A program made the translations under genes and the position numbers. From Chrysochromulina parva (taxonomy: Eukaryota > Haptophyta > Prymnesiales > Chrysochromulinaceae), in assembly GCA_002887195.1 (NCBI GenBank), contig PJAB01000641.1, positions 1-22,747 on the forward strand: DNA of 22,747 bases. The letters run 5' to 3'. The notes beneath the pieces are model-generated. The model had not been told where the DNA came from. It saw nothing but the letters and a program-made list of their open reading frames with translations, and made no database searches. Below, piece by piece: positions 1 through 9,253 of this stretch; position 1 is the stretch's first letter; the number at the start of each line of letters is the position of its first letter.

Positions 1-95
1 CACGAAGTTGTGTAGTTGACCACGAGTGGGTCCATCAACCTTCACCTTGAAGGAGTGGGGCTCTTGTAACCCGGCTTTACCCAGTCTTAGACCTC

Positions 96-285
96 GTGTC
101 AAGGTTTGTCGAGGTCTGTCAAGGTGTGTCGAGCTGTCGAGCTGTCGAGCTTGACACTTGACGCCGCCGTCGCATGGAGTCAGGGCGGTTCTGTCCAGTA
201 GCTGTCGAGGTCTGTCGAGGTCTGTCGAGCTATCCTGTCGAGTAGCCTGTCGAGTAGCTGTCGAGTTTCCTGTCGAGTTGTCGAG
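96..285. repeat. TGTCGAG short-repeat cluster
   Basis: The heptamer TGTCGAG occurs twelve times in about 190 bases, in two blocks (about 105-150 and 200-285) separated by a unique stretch. Spacing varies (8, 10 and 12 bases), so it is a degenerate simple repeat and not an array with fixed spacers. No gene overlaps it. Confidence 0.8.
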
Positions 286-408
286 GCCAGGGCTCAAGGC
301 GAGAAACGGCCGACGAGGCGCGTAATTTTGATTCTTCGGATTTTGACGTACCCTTGCATGCCTCTTGCCTGGGTACCCCCCTCGCCACGTGTACGCTGCC
401 ACTTGGCG

Positions 409-638
409 TGCGTTTACTTACTTACTTACTCTTCTGGATTTTGACGAACATACCAACGAATCCCAATCCGGTCCAAGTACGAATCTACGAAAGTTTGCTA
501 CTCATGTACTTTGCTTTTGGTGACCGCGGGATTACCGCGGGACCAAAGTTACCTCGGTACGCACGCACGGTACACACCCAAGGGTTCAGCGTACCTCCCA
601 CGTGATGGACTTAGTAAGTAAGTAAGTAAGTAAACAAC
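409..638. repeat. Inverted tetranucleotide tracts (TTAC)n ... (GTAA)n
   Basis: A tract of about four TTAC units (about 411-430) is matched in inverted orientation by about five GTAA units (about 613-634), roughly 180 bases apart. The flanks continue the complementarity weakly (GCGTTTAC on the left, GTAAACAACGC on the right). The two arms could pair into a long hairpin. A small non-autonomous element with inverted ends is possible, but no target-site duplication is clear. Confidence 0.5.
514..548. repeat. Hairpin with CCGCGG arms
   Basis: CTTTTGGTGACCGCGG (514-529) and CCGCGGGACCAAAG (535-548) are near-complementary arms around a short loop. The hairpin sits between the two inverted tetranucleotide tracts. 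Its function is unknown. Confidence 0.5.
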
Positions 639-1468
639 GCCAAAAGGTCGACCAAAAGGCAGCGCACACGTGCTGGCGAGAAGAGAGGGGGTCTTCCCCA
701 GGCATACGAAGCGTGTACGGTACGTGATGGACTTTGTGATGGCGTACTTACAGGTGGTGAGACCTAAGTGAGACCATCAATTGGAGACCATAAAGGCGCT
801 ATGGTACGAGGTCTCCCGGTCTGCATTACTGTATAGAGTATTCCTCTACAACACACAAACTAGAGATCCCCCGTCAGTGAGAAGCTGAGAACGCCACATG
901 TAACGCCCCAGGATCCGGTAACGCCCCGGGTCCGCGCCACGCGCGCCGCGCGCGGGGTGCGTGGCGCGTGCGGCGGATCGTTCCGCGCCGCGTCCGGCGG
1001 GTCGGGGCGGCCCGGCGCGCGCGCGCTTGCCGTCCGCCGCGCGACCGTGCGTTAACGCCCGGGCCGCCTTAGGCCTTACCCTTAGCCCGGGCCCGGCGCC
1101 CGGCAGTGCAAAGGCCATAAAGCAACACCCGACCGCAGCACGGCCAGAGTGCAGAGTCCCCCTGGCCGAGGGCGCGGACACACGAGAGACACGAGTGAAC
1201 TACGAGTGAATCAACTCACGCAACACCCGTAAGCCGAGCGGCTATCGCGTGCGCGGTAGTTGTGCCGCGGCATGCGGAGCCGCGCGCGGCCGTTCACCAT
1301 CCAAGCGAGGCGGCGGATCCGCACCTACTAGAGCCACGACACCAGGTTCCCACAACAACGCATGTATGATCACGAGACCCCCCAGCCAAGGAATCGAGTG
1401 TGTGCAGAGGAAACTCGACTCGCGGCTCTGACTTGGGACAAGGGACCAGAGCCATCGCTCTCTCTTGC

Positions 1469-2701
1469 CTACGACAGCTCGACGTTCTGCTCGGGCGGCT
1501 CCTCCACGACCTCGGCCGTTGCTGCTGGGGCGTCTGCTGCTTCCGCCTCGGCGACCAGCTCCACTGGCACCGTCCCCGCTGGCGCAGGCTCCGTTTCCGC
1601 TGGCTCCTCAGAAGCTGGCCCCTCGGGAGCTGGCCCTGCCACGGGCTCCTCTGCCGCAGGATCCTCTGCCGCCGCCGCCGCCGCCTTCGCCTCATCCATC
1701 CCCCCCAACCCGGTGACCTTGACAAATGCCCTCTCGAGCATCTCCGCGACCATGTCATGCGCGAACTTAGCCACGAACGTCGTCAGCTCGGGCACATTCG
1801 CCTTCCGACGACCGAGGCCGGCGCGCGTGACGTGGCCGCGCGCTGCCGACTGGACCACGGTAGCGGCATACTGCTCCTGGAGGATGTGGCGCCGGGCAGC
1901 CTCGACTCGCTCCGCGGCCAATTTGACAGCCACTTCCCTGTCCGCAAGCAGACCAGCCACGAGCTCTTCGCGCGTAATCTTCGGCGTAATGTACGAATGC
2001 ATCGTCTGAAGCTCTTCGCGCGTAATGTACGTATCGCCATCTTGGTCGGTTCCCATCTTGTCGAGGATGCGCATGACGTGAACCACCTCCGGGACGGTCG
2101 AAGCGTCAGCGATGCCAAGAAGGGATTCGATTTGACCGTCGGCGCGCAGCTTGGCTGCGAGCTCCTTGCGCGAGATCTCGCCGCTGCCATCTGTGTCCAT
2201 CGACTCGAACAGCGCATCTACCCTCGCCTTCAGAAGAGCTGTCTCGTCTGAATCAGCCGCTGCTGCAGGCGCTGAAACATCCGTAAGCACGGCTTCAGTA
2301 ACCACAGTATTGACGCTCTCTACAGGCGCCGCTGCGGCCGGCGCCTCGACCATCGGCAAGCCCCCAGACGGCTCCGCGTCATCTGTGGTATCTCTGCGGT
2401 ATCTATCACCGTCATACTCTACAGTATCGGTCGCAAACTCTTCCTCCGCCAGATCCTCCTCTAGAGCTGCGAGATCATCATCTGCCGCTGGCACGACCCC
2501 TTTCTCGCTTAGCTTGGTCGTCTTGGTCTTTTTCTTCAAGCCTTTCTTGGCGACGGGTTTGTCTTTGCCTGATTTCTCTGCCCGCGAGCTTTCCTTGGGA
2601 GCTGCATGCTTGCTGTCCTTAACCGCATTGGAGCGCACCGATGGCGTGCCGAGCCTCGAGACGGCGGTCGCGACGGCCAGAGGCGGGGCCTTGGGCGCCA
2701 T
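1469..2701 (-). CDS. EF-hand / IQ-motif calcium-binding protein
   Basis: This is a 410-residue protein read from the first ATG at 2701 to TAG at 1469-1471. The frame stays open upstream only through non-ATG codons. Residues 1-70 are lysine-rich, with a KKGLKKKTKTTK cluster that could be a nuclear signal. Residues 72-160 are acidic or alanine-rich. Two EF-hands follow: loop D169-E180 (DTDGSGEISRKE) is canonical, and loop D219-E230 (DQDGDTYITREE) has Thr where Gly is usual. An IQ motif of the form VQxxxRGxxxR lies at 283-293 and could bind calmodulin or a light chain. The tail from about 338 is Ala/Glu/Pro-rich. Seen: the EF and IQ motifs. Inferred: a calcium-responsive regulatory or scaffold protein with no assignable target. 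The start lies 209 bases from that of the divergent Dus1-like gene. Confidence 0.8.
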   Translation of the reverse strand: MAPKAPPLAVATAVSRLGTPSVRSNAVKDSKHAAPKESSRAEKSGKDKPVAKKGLKKKTKTTKLSEKGVVPAADDDLAALEEDLAEEEFATDTVEYDGDRYRRDTTDDAEPSGGLPMVEAPAAAAPVESVNTVVTEAVLTDVSAPAAAADSDETALLKARVDALFESMDTDGSGEISRKELAAKLRADGQIESLLGIADASTVPEVVHVMRILDKMGTDQDGDTYITREELQTMHSYITPKITREELVAGLLADREVAVKLAAERVEAARRHILQEQYAATVVQSAARGHVTRAGLGRRKANVPELTTFVAKFAHDMVAEMLERAFVKVTGLGGMDEAKAAAAAAEDPAAEEPVAGPAPEGPASEEPAETEPAPAGTVPVELVAEAEAADAPAATAEVVEEPPEQNVELS

Positions 2702-2910
2702 CAGTGCACGGACGTCCTGGACAATGAGCTTTTCGGTCAATTTCGCGAGTCTTGACGAAGCCAAACTAATGTAGCGAAACTCGCTCCAATGACCCCAAAT
2801 CGCTGTGAGATCTCGCGTCAAGAGATAGCGGGGGAGCCACACAGGCTGTGTCGAGCTTCATCACGGCGTTCTCGGCGACGGTCCCGGTCGTTCGTGTTGC
2901 TCTGCTCGTC
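2702..2910. promoter_or_regulatory. Probable shared divergent promoter
   Basis: The 209 bases between the first ATG of the EF-hand gene (minus) and that of the Dus1-like gene (plus) must hold both 5' UTRs and start regions. No clear TATA box was seen. The head-to-head spacing is the only evidence. Confidence 0.4.
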
Positions 2911-4308
2911 ATGACCGACGAGACCAAGGTCGCCAAGCAGAAACGGCCAACCGACGATTCTGCGCCGGCACCGAAGCGCGCTCGCGCCTCGTCGCTGCTG
3001 CCCTCGCCTACGGCCGTCTCGCTGCCTCCGCCGCGGAAGCCATTGCCTCCGCACCAACTGATATTAGCACCTATGGTTGGCGGCAGTGAGCTCGCGTTTC
3101 GGTTGCTTGCACGGCGACACGGCGCGCAGCTGTGCTATACCCCGATGATCCACCAGGATGCATGGCCCGAGCCCGGCGCGGGCGTCAACCTGCTCGAGCG
3201 CCACGTCGACGACTGCCCGTTGGTGGCGCACTTTTCGGGCGACGACCCACAGAAGCTTCTCAGCGTTGCACGCGAGGCCGAGCGCTGCAGCGGCGTGGTA
3301 GCCATCGACCTGAATCTTGGCTGCCCTCAGCGCAGTGCGCAGAGCGGCCACTTTGGAGCCTACCTGTGCGACCCGGAGGATCGTGTGCTGCTGCTCCGCA
3401 TCGTGTCGACACTCGCGAGCTCTCTGAGCGTGCCTTTCTTCTGCAAGATCCGGCTGCTCGACGTGCTCGACGAGACGCTCGAGTTCGTGCAGCAGCTGCA
3501 GGACGCGGGATGCGCCCTGCTCGCTGTGCATGGCCGGTACCGCGGCTCGCCGATGCACCGACGTGATGGGCCCGCGCATCTCGATCAGATAGCACTGATC
3601 AAGCAGAAGCTCTCGATCCCGGTGATCAGCAACGGCAACGTGCGCAACGGCGCCGAGCTCATCCAGGCTCTCCAGATCACGGGGGCTGATGGAGTGATGA
3701 CGGCAGAGGGGGCGCTGGATGACCCGGCCATCTTCTCAGCGGCCATCACTCTCGTGCAGAGTGAGCGCGCGCGGCTGGCGGCGGAGGTCAAGTGTGCAAG
3801 GGATCTGAAGAAGGCGAAGCGCGACCAAGGGCGGCAGCTGAGCCTTGAGGAGAGGGCAATGGTCAAGCGTCGTCATGAGGCCAAGGCGCGCCTCCACACG
3901 CTTCCCAAACTGCGACGGCCACCGCCGCTCTCCACGGCCGTGCCGATGCCGCCTTCAAACATTGCTGGCGCGGCTGGCGCGGCTGGCGCCTCGCCGCCGT
4001 CGAGCCAGTTTGATCTGGCCGAGCAATACCTTGCGCTCGTCGAGAAGTTCCCCCCGCCTGGAGGCGACGACGCGCTGCTCTTTCACGCGGTCTTCCATCT
4101 GCGTCGGCTGTGCCGCACGCCGCTGACCGAGTTTGACTTGCTGGCCTCCCTCGCGGCGTGCACGAGCCTCGACGCGTGCGCGGGCGTCGTCAGGCGATGC
4201 CGCGCTCACGCCGAAGGCACGCTCGAGTTCGAGGGGCGCCGTCGCCCGCCGTCATACTGGCGCCGACAGCAGCGTCGCGGGGTGGTGCTTGAGGTCGTGC
4301 CATCGTAG
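2911..4308 (+). CDS. tRNA-dihydrouridine synthase, Dus1-like
   Basis: This is a 465-residue FMN-dependent enzyme expected to reduce uridines to dihydrouridine in the tRNA D-loop. The first ATG is at 2911; the frame is open further upstream without an ATG. The N terminus has basic clusters (KQKRP ... PKRARA) resembling a bipartite nuclear signal. The TIM barrel spans about 50-290: FMN-binding motif LILAPMVGGSE (about 50-60), NLGCPQ with the catalytic cysteine at about 138, CKIRLL with the FMN lysine at about 179, then VHGRYR, ISNGNV and TGADGVMTAEGAL. The AEG motif followed by PAIF is typical of eukaryotic Dus1, which in yeast modifies U16/U17. After the barrel come a charged, arginine-rich linker and a Dus1-type helical tail beginning QYLALVEKF. 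All key residues are present and the length is usual. No intron is needed. Confident at family level; the Dus1 subfamily is likely. Confidence 0.92.
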   Translation: MTDETKVAKQKRPTDDSAPAPKRARASSLLPSPTAVSLPPPRKPLPPHQLILAPMVGGSELAFRLLARRHGAQLCYTPMIHQDAWPEPGAGVNLLERHVDDCPLVAHFSGDDPQKLLSVAREAERCSGVVAIDLNLGCPQRSAQSGHFGAYLCDPEDRVLLLRIVSTLASSLSVPFFCKIRLLDVLDETLEFVQQLQDAGCALLAVHGRYRGSPMHRRDGPAHLDQIALIKQKLSIPVISNGNVRNGAELIQALQITGADGVMTAEGALDDPAIFSAAITLVQSERARLAAEVKCARDLKKAKRDQGRQLSLEERAMVKRRHEAKARLHTLPKLRRPPPLSTAVPMPPSNIAGAAGAAGASPPSSQFDLAEQYLALVEKFPPPGGDDALLFHAVFHLRRLCRTPLTEFDLLASLAACTSLDACAGVVRRCRAHAEGTLEFEGRRRPPSYWRRQQRRGVVLEVVPS

Positions 4309-4533
4309 CGGCGAAAGTGCAAGCAAGCAAGCTATTCGAATCACATCCTCCTCCACATGGCAAAGACCGAGGGTACATCAACTATAGAAAGTCCTTGCTT
4401 TCTCGCTTGAATGTGCAACTGAGGTCTAGGGGACCTCACCTAGAATACCCGGTATCTCCGACGGAGAAATTTCAATCTTTCGAACAGTTCCTACTTTCAA
4501 CGGTCTCGCGTGCTCAGTTGTGAAAAAAACGAA

Positions 4534-7149
4534 ATGTTCCTACGCTCGGGCACAGCCTTTGCCCCCCTCTTCCTGCTTACCGCGCTCGACGGCGCGTCTG
4601 GCTGGGTGGTCACCTCGCCGCGAGCGCAGTTCAGCAATGCTGCAGCGAGCACTACACCGGGCTATTACAACTCTGGTGGCACGTTGTGGAGGAACCCCAA
4701 CAGCTTCAGCCTGGATACTCAAGCGGTTCGTTGGGGTGCTACGCCTTTTACGCACACCTATGGTGCAGGAACCAGTTGCACTGGCGCCGTGACCGAGCCG
4801 TCATCGTATACACCGTTGACAAGCGGGCTGAATGGTGGGATCACCTTTGCCTTTCACAAGGACTTTTGTACGAATCTTCTCCATCTCTTTCCCGAAGAGA
4901 ACCCAACGGGCGAGGGCAAGGAGACCACCTTCCTGACGTGCGAGGAGCTGCGGGATGTCGTCGCGCGAGCGTTCAACACGTGGGCGATCAATCACCGCTC
5001 GATCTCCTTCAAGGACGTGACCGACAAGTGCGTCGACGTCACCACGACGAGTGGCTGCGAGCACGCGGAGATCTTCATCGTCTCCGGGGCCAGTAACAAC
5101 GGCGCCACCTCCACCACTGGCGACCAGGCAGCGCTTGCGATCACTTCATTCAGACAGGGCCGCGTGTGGACGACGGCAGGCCAAAAGATCGCCGACAGCT
5201 TCGAGATCACGGGTGCCATTATGTATGTGCGCGCCCCCGCGTCGACGAAAGAATTTTGCTGGTACCTAGACTCGACCTTTTGCTTCTGGTTCCACAAGTG
5301 GAATGACAGTGGAACCGACGTGATCCTGATTGGACGCATCATTGCGGGAGTCCTCTTCATTCTCGCGGTCATGGCGATGTTGTGGTGCTTGGTCATGACC
5401 GCCTCCGCCGCGTTTTGCCTGCCCAAAGTGGATCTGGGCGTCGTGGGACAGGAGGGAGAAGATGAACTGTCCGTCAAATCGCCGGGGAGGGTGCCGCCTT
5501 CCGTCCCGCCGTCGCCGTCACCGTCGCCGCCCGAGCCTGCAAACAGCCGAATGTCCAAATTCAATGCATCGAAGTCGTTCAACGATGTCTTGTCTGGGCT
5601 GGGCACGGCTGAGGGGGTGAACAAGTACGGAGACGAGGAGGGGTTGACGTGCGGGAGCAAACGGCTGACGAATGTGATTGAGTACGTGGCAGTCATGCCG
5701 ACCATCACACTGCTGATTGCGATCTTCTGGATCATCTGTGCGCCTATGTTCTACTACCGCATCTTCATCCCGTGCTGGGACTGCCACGGCTTCGAGGCCG
5801 CAATCGCCCACGAGGTCGGGCATGTGCTTGGCTTCCACCACCCGGATCAGGAGTGGCGGCACAACCTGAAGGCCAAGTACCCGATGAACCAGACTTCGTG
5901 CACCACGCCGCTCAACCACGTGCTCCTGTCCAATACTGCTACCGCCGCCACAGCACCGGAGCACCTGCCGACTGAATCGATCATGTTCTCGCAGTCGCTC
6001 TTCCGATACCGCACGTGCCTCTCGGCAGACGACCTCGAAGGACTCAACTTCCTGTACCCGACCTGCAGTGGCGCCTTCGAGCCTCTCGACACTGCCGACG
6101 GCCCGCAGCCGCTGTGCATCAAGGGGCGCAACAGCTCGGGATGGCTGCGCTTTCTCTTCATCGTCGCTGTCCCGTTCCTCATCTCTTCTACATTCATTGT
6201 ACTGGTCCAGATGTGCGTTCGCCGCGAGCAGCGTACACGTCGCAAGTCACTCGAGGCGACGGCCATGCGGCTGCGTGCGCAGCGCTCGGCGCTCGTCGAT
6301 CAACTTAAGAAGCGCACCATGGCCGCGACTACGAGAGCGCCCGACGGCACCACTCCACGCGGCGGAAGGATGCAGAGCATGATGAAGCTCATGGGCACCT
6401 CGAAGAATCTGACGAGCACGGCTGAGCAGGCGGCCGTGTACGTTTTGCGCGCCGGCGGCGACGAGAAGATGGGCTTCGTCCAGGCCTACGACCCCAAAAC
6501 CAGCGTCTACACGATCAAGCTCGACGGTTCGGGCATCATCATGCAGGCCCCCGGCGCAAAGTTGCGTCCGGCGGGGCCACAGCTGGGCCAGACCGTCCTC
6601 GTCTCGCGCAGCAACGGCGACGAGAAGAAGGCCGTCATCGACGCCTTCGACCCCGCCACCAACAAGTACACGGTCACCTTCGCAGGTTCGGGCCTGAGCG
6701 TCGTCGTCGCCGCCGATAAGGTGCGCTCAATGCGTGTCAGCATGGCTAAGCGCCAGGCCTCCCGGGCCAACGTCCTCGATGCCGAGCTGGCCGCCCAGCG
6801 TGAACAAGCCAAGGCCATGGAGGCGGCGCAGAAGGCCAAGCAACAGCTGGCAGCGGCCAGGGCAAACATGGACCAAGCCGAGCGCACCCGTCTCAAGGCA
6901 GCTGAGCTTGCGGCCATTCTCGCAGTGGCGGAGGAAGAGGACCGCAAGATCGAACGCGAGGCCACAAAGGACCGGCGCGCGAAGGTTAGCTTTGGCGCTG
7001 GCAACATGGGGGTCTCGGGCTATTGGTCTGCGAATAAGGAGCCCACTCCAGCTTGTGCGAAACCTAAGGTGCGTCCCAAGACCGAGCGTAAGGCCAACCC
7101 GAAGGATGAGCTCGAAGCGGCCATGACCGACCTCGCTGTGAATGCTTGA
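4534..7149 (+). CDS. Membrane-anchored matrixin-like zinc metalloprotease
   Basis: This is an 871-residue protein from the first ATG at 4534, followed by a signal-peptide-like hydrophobic stretch (2-26). The zinc site is HEVGHVLGFHH at 426-436 (ligands H426, H430, H436; general base E427), with a likely Met-turn ESIM near 481-484, as in metzincins of the matrixin (M10) type. CEELRDVVARAFNTW (about 130-150) and CWYLDSTFC (about 244-252) suit the N-terminal half of such a domain. Between the halves lie membrane spans at about 263-296 and 381-411 flanking a Ser/Pro-rich loop; a third span is at about 537-562. With an outside N terminus, both halves of the protease lie outside and the tail inside. 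The tail has two tandem beta-rich repeats (about 634-680 and 686-733), then a coiled coil (about 740-820). No cysteine-switch propeptide was recognised. The protease call is strong; the substrate is unknown. Confidence 0.85.
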   Translation: MFLRSGTAFAPLFLLTALDGASGWVVTSPRAQFSNAAASTTPGYYNSGGTLWRNPNSFSLDTQAVRWGATPFTHTYGAGTSCTGAVTEPSSYTPLTSGLNGGITFAFHKDFCTNLLHLFPEENPTGEGKETTFLTCEELRDVVARAFNTWAINHRSISFKDVTDKCVDVTTTSGCEHAEIFIVSGASNNGATSTTGDQAALAITSFRQGRVWTTAGQKIADSFEITGAIMYVRAPASTKEFCWYLDSTFCFWFHKWNDSGTDVILIGRIIAGVLFILAVMAMLWCLVMTASAAFCLPKVDLGVVGQEGEDELSVKSPGRVPPSVPPSPSPSPPEPANSRMSKFNASKSFNDVLSGLGTAEGVNKYGDEEGLTCGSKRLTNVIEYVAVMPTITLLIAIFWIICAPMFYYRIFIPCWDCHGFEAAIAHEVGHVLGFHHPDQEWRHNLKAKYPMNQTSCTTPLNHVLLSNTATAATAPEHLPTESIMFSQSLFRYRTCLSADDLEGLNFLYPTCSGAFEPLDTADGPQPLCIKGRNSSGWLRFLFIVAVPFLISSTFIVLVQMCVRREQRTRRKSLEATAMRLRAQRSALVDQLKKRTMAATTRAPDGTTPRGGRMQSMMKLMGTSKNLTSTAEQAAVYVLRAGGDEKMGFVQAYDPKTSVYTIKLDGSGIIMQAPGAKLRPAGPQLGQTVLVSRSNGDEKKAVIDAFDPATNKYTVTFAGSGLSVVVAADKVRSMRVSMAKRQASRANVLDAELAAQREQAKAMEAAQKAKQQLAAARANMDQAERTRLKAAELAAILAVAEEEDRKIEREATKDRRAKVSFGAGNMGVSGYWSANKEPTPACAKPKVRPKTERKANPKDELEAAMTDLAVNA
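6433..6730 (+). repeat. Two tandem ~48-residue repeats in the protease tail
   Basis: Within the metalloprotease gene, two coding repeats share the pattern V.V.R..GDEK...(I/V).A(Y/F)DP.T..YT(I/V)...GSG. They begin about 50 residues apart. The short beta-strand pattern resembles SH3-like or Tudor/KOW-like barrels. They lie on the predicted cytoplasmic side. No ligand can be inferred. Confidence 0.6.
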
Positions 7150-7987
7150 GGCCACACTCAGTGATATGAGAGCGTGACGGCCTCTCGGATCAGAAGTGCA
7201 TGGAGCTAGGCGCCTGCGCACGCGCTGGGCCTCTGTGGGGGAAGGAGCGGCAGCTTCAGGGATGAAGCGCGGCGTCCAAGGAACACTCCAAACGACGCGG
7301 CGGCGGTTAACGGGTCGCCGCGCCGATGCGCTGTCCGATGTGTGAGCCCCACGGGCTCGAGTTGTTATTGTGTGTACCATCCGCATTGCGTCGTACGCAT
7401 ACTGCCCGTACTGCGCCGTATGGTACAGTAGTGTGTGTATACGTCAGGCTGTCGCCGGGCGTCGCGCCCGCTTATTGACCGGTGGTGGTCGACTTGGAGC
7501 GTGGACGTGCCGGGATCGCGACGTGCCGAGTCACGTCAGTACACCTAGACGGTACACGGCGGTATCGTATCCGATCCCTCGCGTCCGGAGAATACGGCGT
7601 GCCCGCGGCCGCGCCGGCCCTTCTCGCTTCTGCGCTCGGGCGGCGCCGGGGTACTTCGTACTACTGCTACCCGGTGACGCAACGTGTACCGGCGGTGGTG
7701 GGTGGACCGACGCGCGACGGCCCGGGACGCGGGGACGCGCGCGCGGCGGCCCCGGCCCCCGCGCGCGATGCGCGATCGCCGAGCCGGCCGTCGGCGTCGT
7801 GTGAGCTGTGACGATCGTCGTAAGATTATCGAGTTAGATCGGTGGATTCATAGTCAAGTGCAACATACGCCGCTGAACGCGCCAACGCCGCTGAACCTCA
7901 AGGCTCAACGCACCACACGGTCCCGCAGTGAGGGCCAGTGAGAGCGTACCGGTACGGCGCATGCTTGATGCTCTACGGGCCTACGCG
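7150..7987. other. Convergent intergenic region, nothing recognised
   Basis: These 838 bases lie between the 3' ends of the metalloprotease (plus) and the 2OG oxygenase (minus), so they must hold both 3' UTRs and terminators. The part at about 7560-7800 is extremely GC-rich. A 144-codon open frame at 7370-7804 has no recognisable motifs and an arginine/glycine bias expected from base composition. Several GTAC-centred words occur (near 7400-7430, 7540-7560 and 7950). Confidence 0.6.
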
Positions 7988-9253
7988 CTACGGCTCGCCC
8001 TTCCTCGCGGCCGATCCAAAGAGGACCGCCTCGCTCCGGGCAAGGCGCGGCGTGATCAGTGGGCCGCCGTCGGGCGGATGCACGACCAGCTTCAGTACGA
8101 GTGAGTAGCGTGGCCGGTCGCCCGCGAGCGCGTTCGGTGCGGTCACTGAATGCGTGATGTCCTGATCCATCAAGATGAGACGGCCGGGCGAGGGCGTCGT
8201 CTCGAGCACCCGGGCAGTGGGTGTGTCCAGGAACCGTGTGGGCGCCCCCCACTCGGCCCTCCACTCAGCCGGCAGGTAGAGGAGCGCCGTAACGAACCTT
8301 GGCCGCCCAGGATCTCGATTGGGGTACCGGCTGTAATAGTCGGTCCAGGGCGACGGCGGTAACAACATCGGGTCAGCGTCGATGTGCCAATTGAAGGCAG
8401 CCCGATCCTCAGCGGCGGTGGGCGCGTTGGCGGCAAGCGGCGGCACCTCATCGCCGAGCGCGGCCGGCGGCATGCGGCACACGGTGCATGCTACTCCCGG
8501 ATTCGCGGCATCGATCAGCAACTGCAGCCTGGACTGCAGCTCAAGCACAGGCCCGGGTGTTGGCGATTGCGAGCAGAGGCGCCCCAGGGCGTCATCCGTG
8601 AGGCCCCAGCTCAGCGCGCCTTCGGATTTGTCACCGAGCACGTCGCGGAAGCCCTCACGCTCCCAGCAGAGCACGTCGGGCCCCGCGTCTGGCTGCCAGC
8701 CCGCGGCGCTCCCCAGCAGGCCCAGCAGCCGCGAGCGGAGATCATCGTCGATGACACCGTCGTACACGGCGACAGTGGAGCAGTCCCAGCGGCCGTTGAT
8801 GATCGCGCCGTCGAGCTCCACGTGCATCACCTCCCGCGCTAGATCTGCCGTCCACGTGGTAGGCGTCCGGCTCACGGGACGCTGCAGGTCCCACTGCTCA
8901 GCGTGAGCTGCTCTAGCGGCGTGCAGCAAGTCGACGTCTGAATCTACCTCGTTTGGTGTGAAAGCTATGAGGATGGGTTCGGTGCCTGCCTCGAGCTCGT
9001 CGTCGAGGCAGCCAAGCATTTCATCGACAATCTCCGTGCTTTCCATGTCCTCATCCAACTCCAGGCCATGCAGCGCCGCCATCCGATGAGGGATGCCATG
9101 CACGGTATGAGCTTCAAAGCTGATGCCGGTCACTGCAGCCGCTGCTTCAAGCACCGCCGTCGCCTCGGAGTTCGTAAGGCCGCTCACGAGCAAGCGTGGA
9201 CGGTGATGGAGCAGGGAGCACTGGTACACGTGAAAGAGAAAGAGAGAGGCCAT
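7988..9253 (-). CDS. 2-oxoglutarate/Fe(II)-dependent dioxygenase
   Basis: This is a 421-residue protein from the first ATG at 9253; the upstream frame is open but starts with no ATG. The C-terminal half is a double-stranded beta-helix oxygenase. The iron triad is H290-x-D292 in FNWHIDADP and H368 in MDQDITHSV, and R382 in RPRYSLVLKLV fits the 2-oxoglutarate-binding arginine. The strand RFVTALLYLPAEW lies between the metal motifs, as in prolyl-hydroxylase-type enzymes. The N-terminal 120 residues (RLLVSGLTNSEATAVLEAA ... EPILIAFTPNEVD) form a separate alpha/beta module that weakly resembles DUF3783. No signal peptide or membrane span is evident. The substrate (protein prolyl/lysyl, nucleic acid or small molecule) cannot be told from sequence. 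The next gene leftward is convergent; the carboxypeptidase gene upstream is in the same direction. Confidence 0.85.
   Translation of the reverse strand: MASLFLFHVYQCSLLHHRPRLLVSGLTNSEATAVLEAAAAVTGISFEAHTVHGIPHRMAALHGLELDEDMESTEIVDEMLGCLDDELEAGTEPILIAFTPNEVDSDVDLLHAARAAHAEQWDLQRPVSRTPTTWTADLAREVMHVELDGAIINGRWDCSTVAVYDGVIDDDLRSRLLGLLGSAAGWQPDAGPDVLCWEREGFRDVLGDKSEGALSWGLTDDALGRLCSQSPTPGPVLELQSRLQLLIDAANPGVACTVCRMPPAALGDEVPPLAANAPTAAEDRAAFNWHIDADPMLLPPSPWTDYYSRYPNRDPGRPRFVTALLYLPAEWRAEWGAPTRFLDTPTARVLETTPSPGRLILMDQDITHSVTAPNALAGDRPRYSLVLKLVVHPPDGGPLITPRLARSEAVLFGSAARKGEP

Larger units (their letters stand above)
1..1468. other. Repeat-rich region without a recognisable gene
   Basis: No open frame here resembles a known family. 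The stretch holds a cluster of TGTCGAG words (96-285), a pair of inverted TTAC/GTAA tetranucleotide tracts (about 409-638), a hairpin (514-548) and a very GC-rich block (about 905-1110). Short open frames exist on both strands, but their arginine/alanine-rich composition is what GC-rich DNA gives by chance. It lies beyond the 3' end of the EF-hand gene, which reads leftward and ends at 1469, so its left part may include that gene's 3' UTR. Confidence 0.6.

Noticed and set aside
96..285. Possible CRISPR-like array
   Set aside because: The repeat is only seven bases, spacing is irregular, and the genome is eukaryotic.
7370..7804. 144-codon open frame between convergent genes
   Set aside because: It has no motif, no targeting signal, and a composition expected from random GC-rich sequence.
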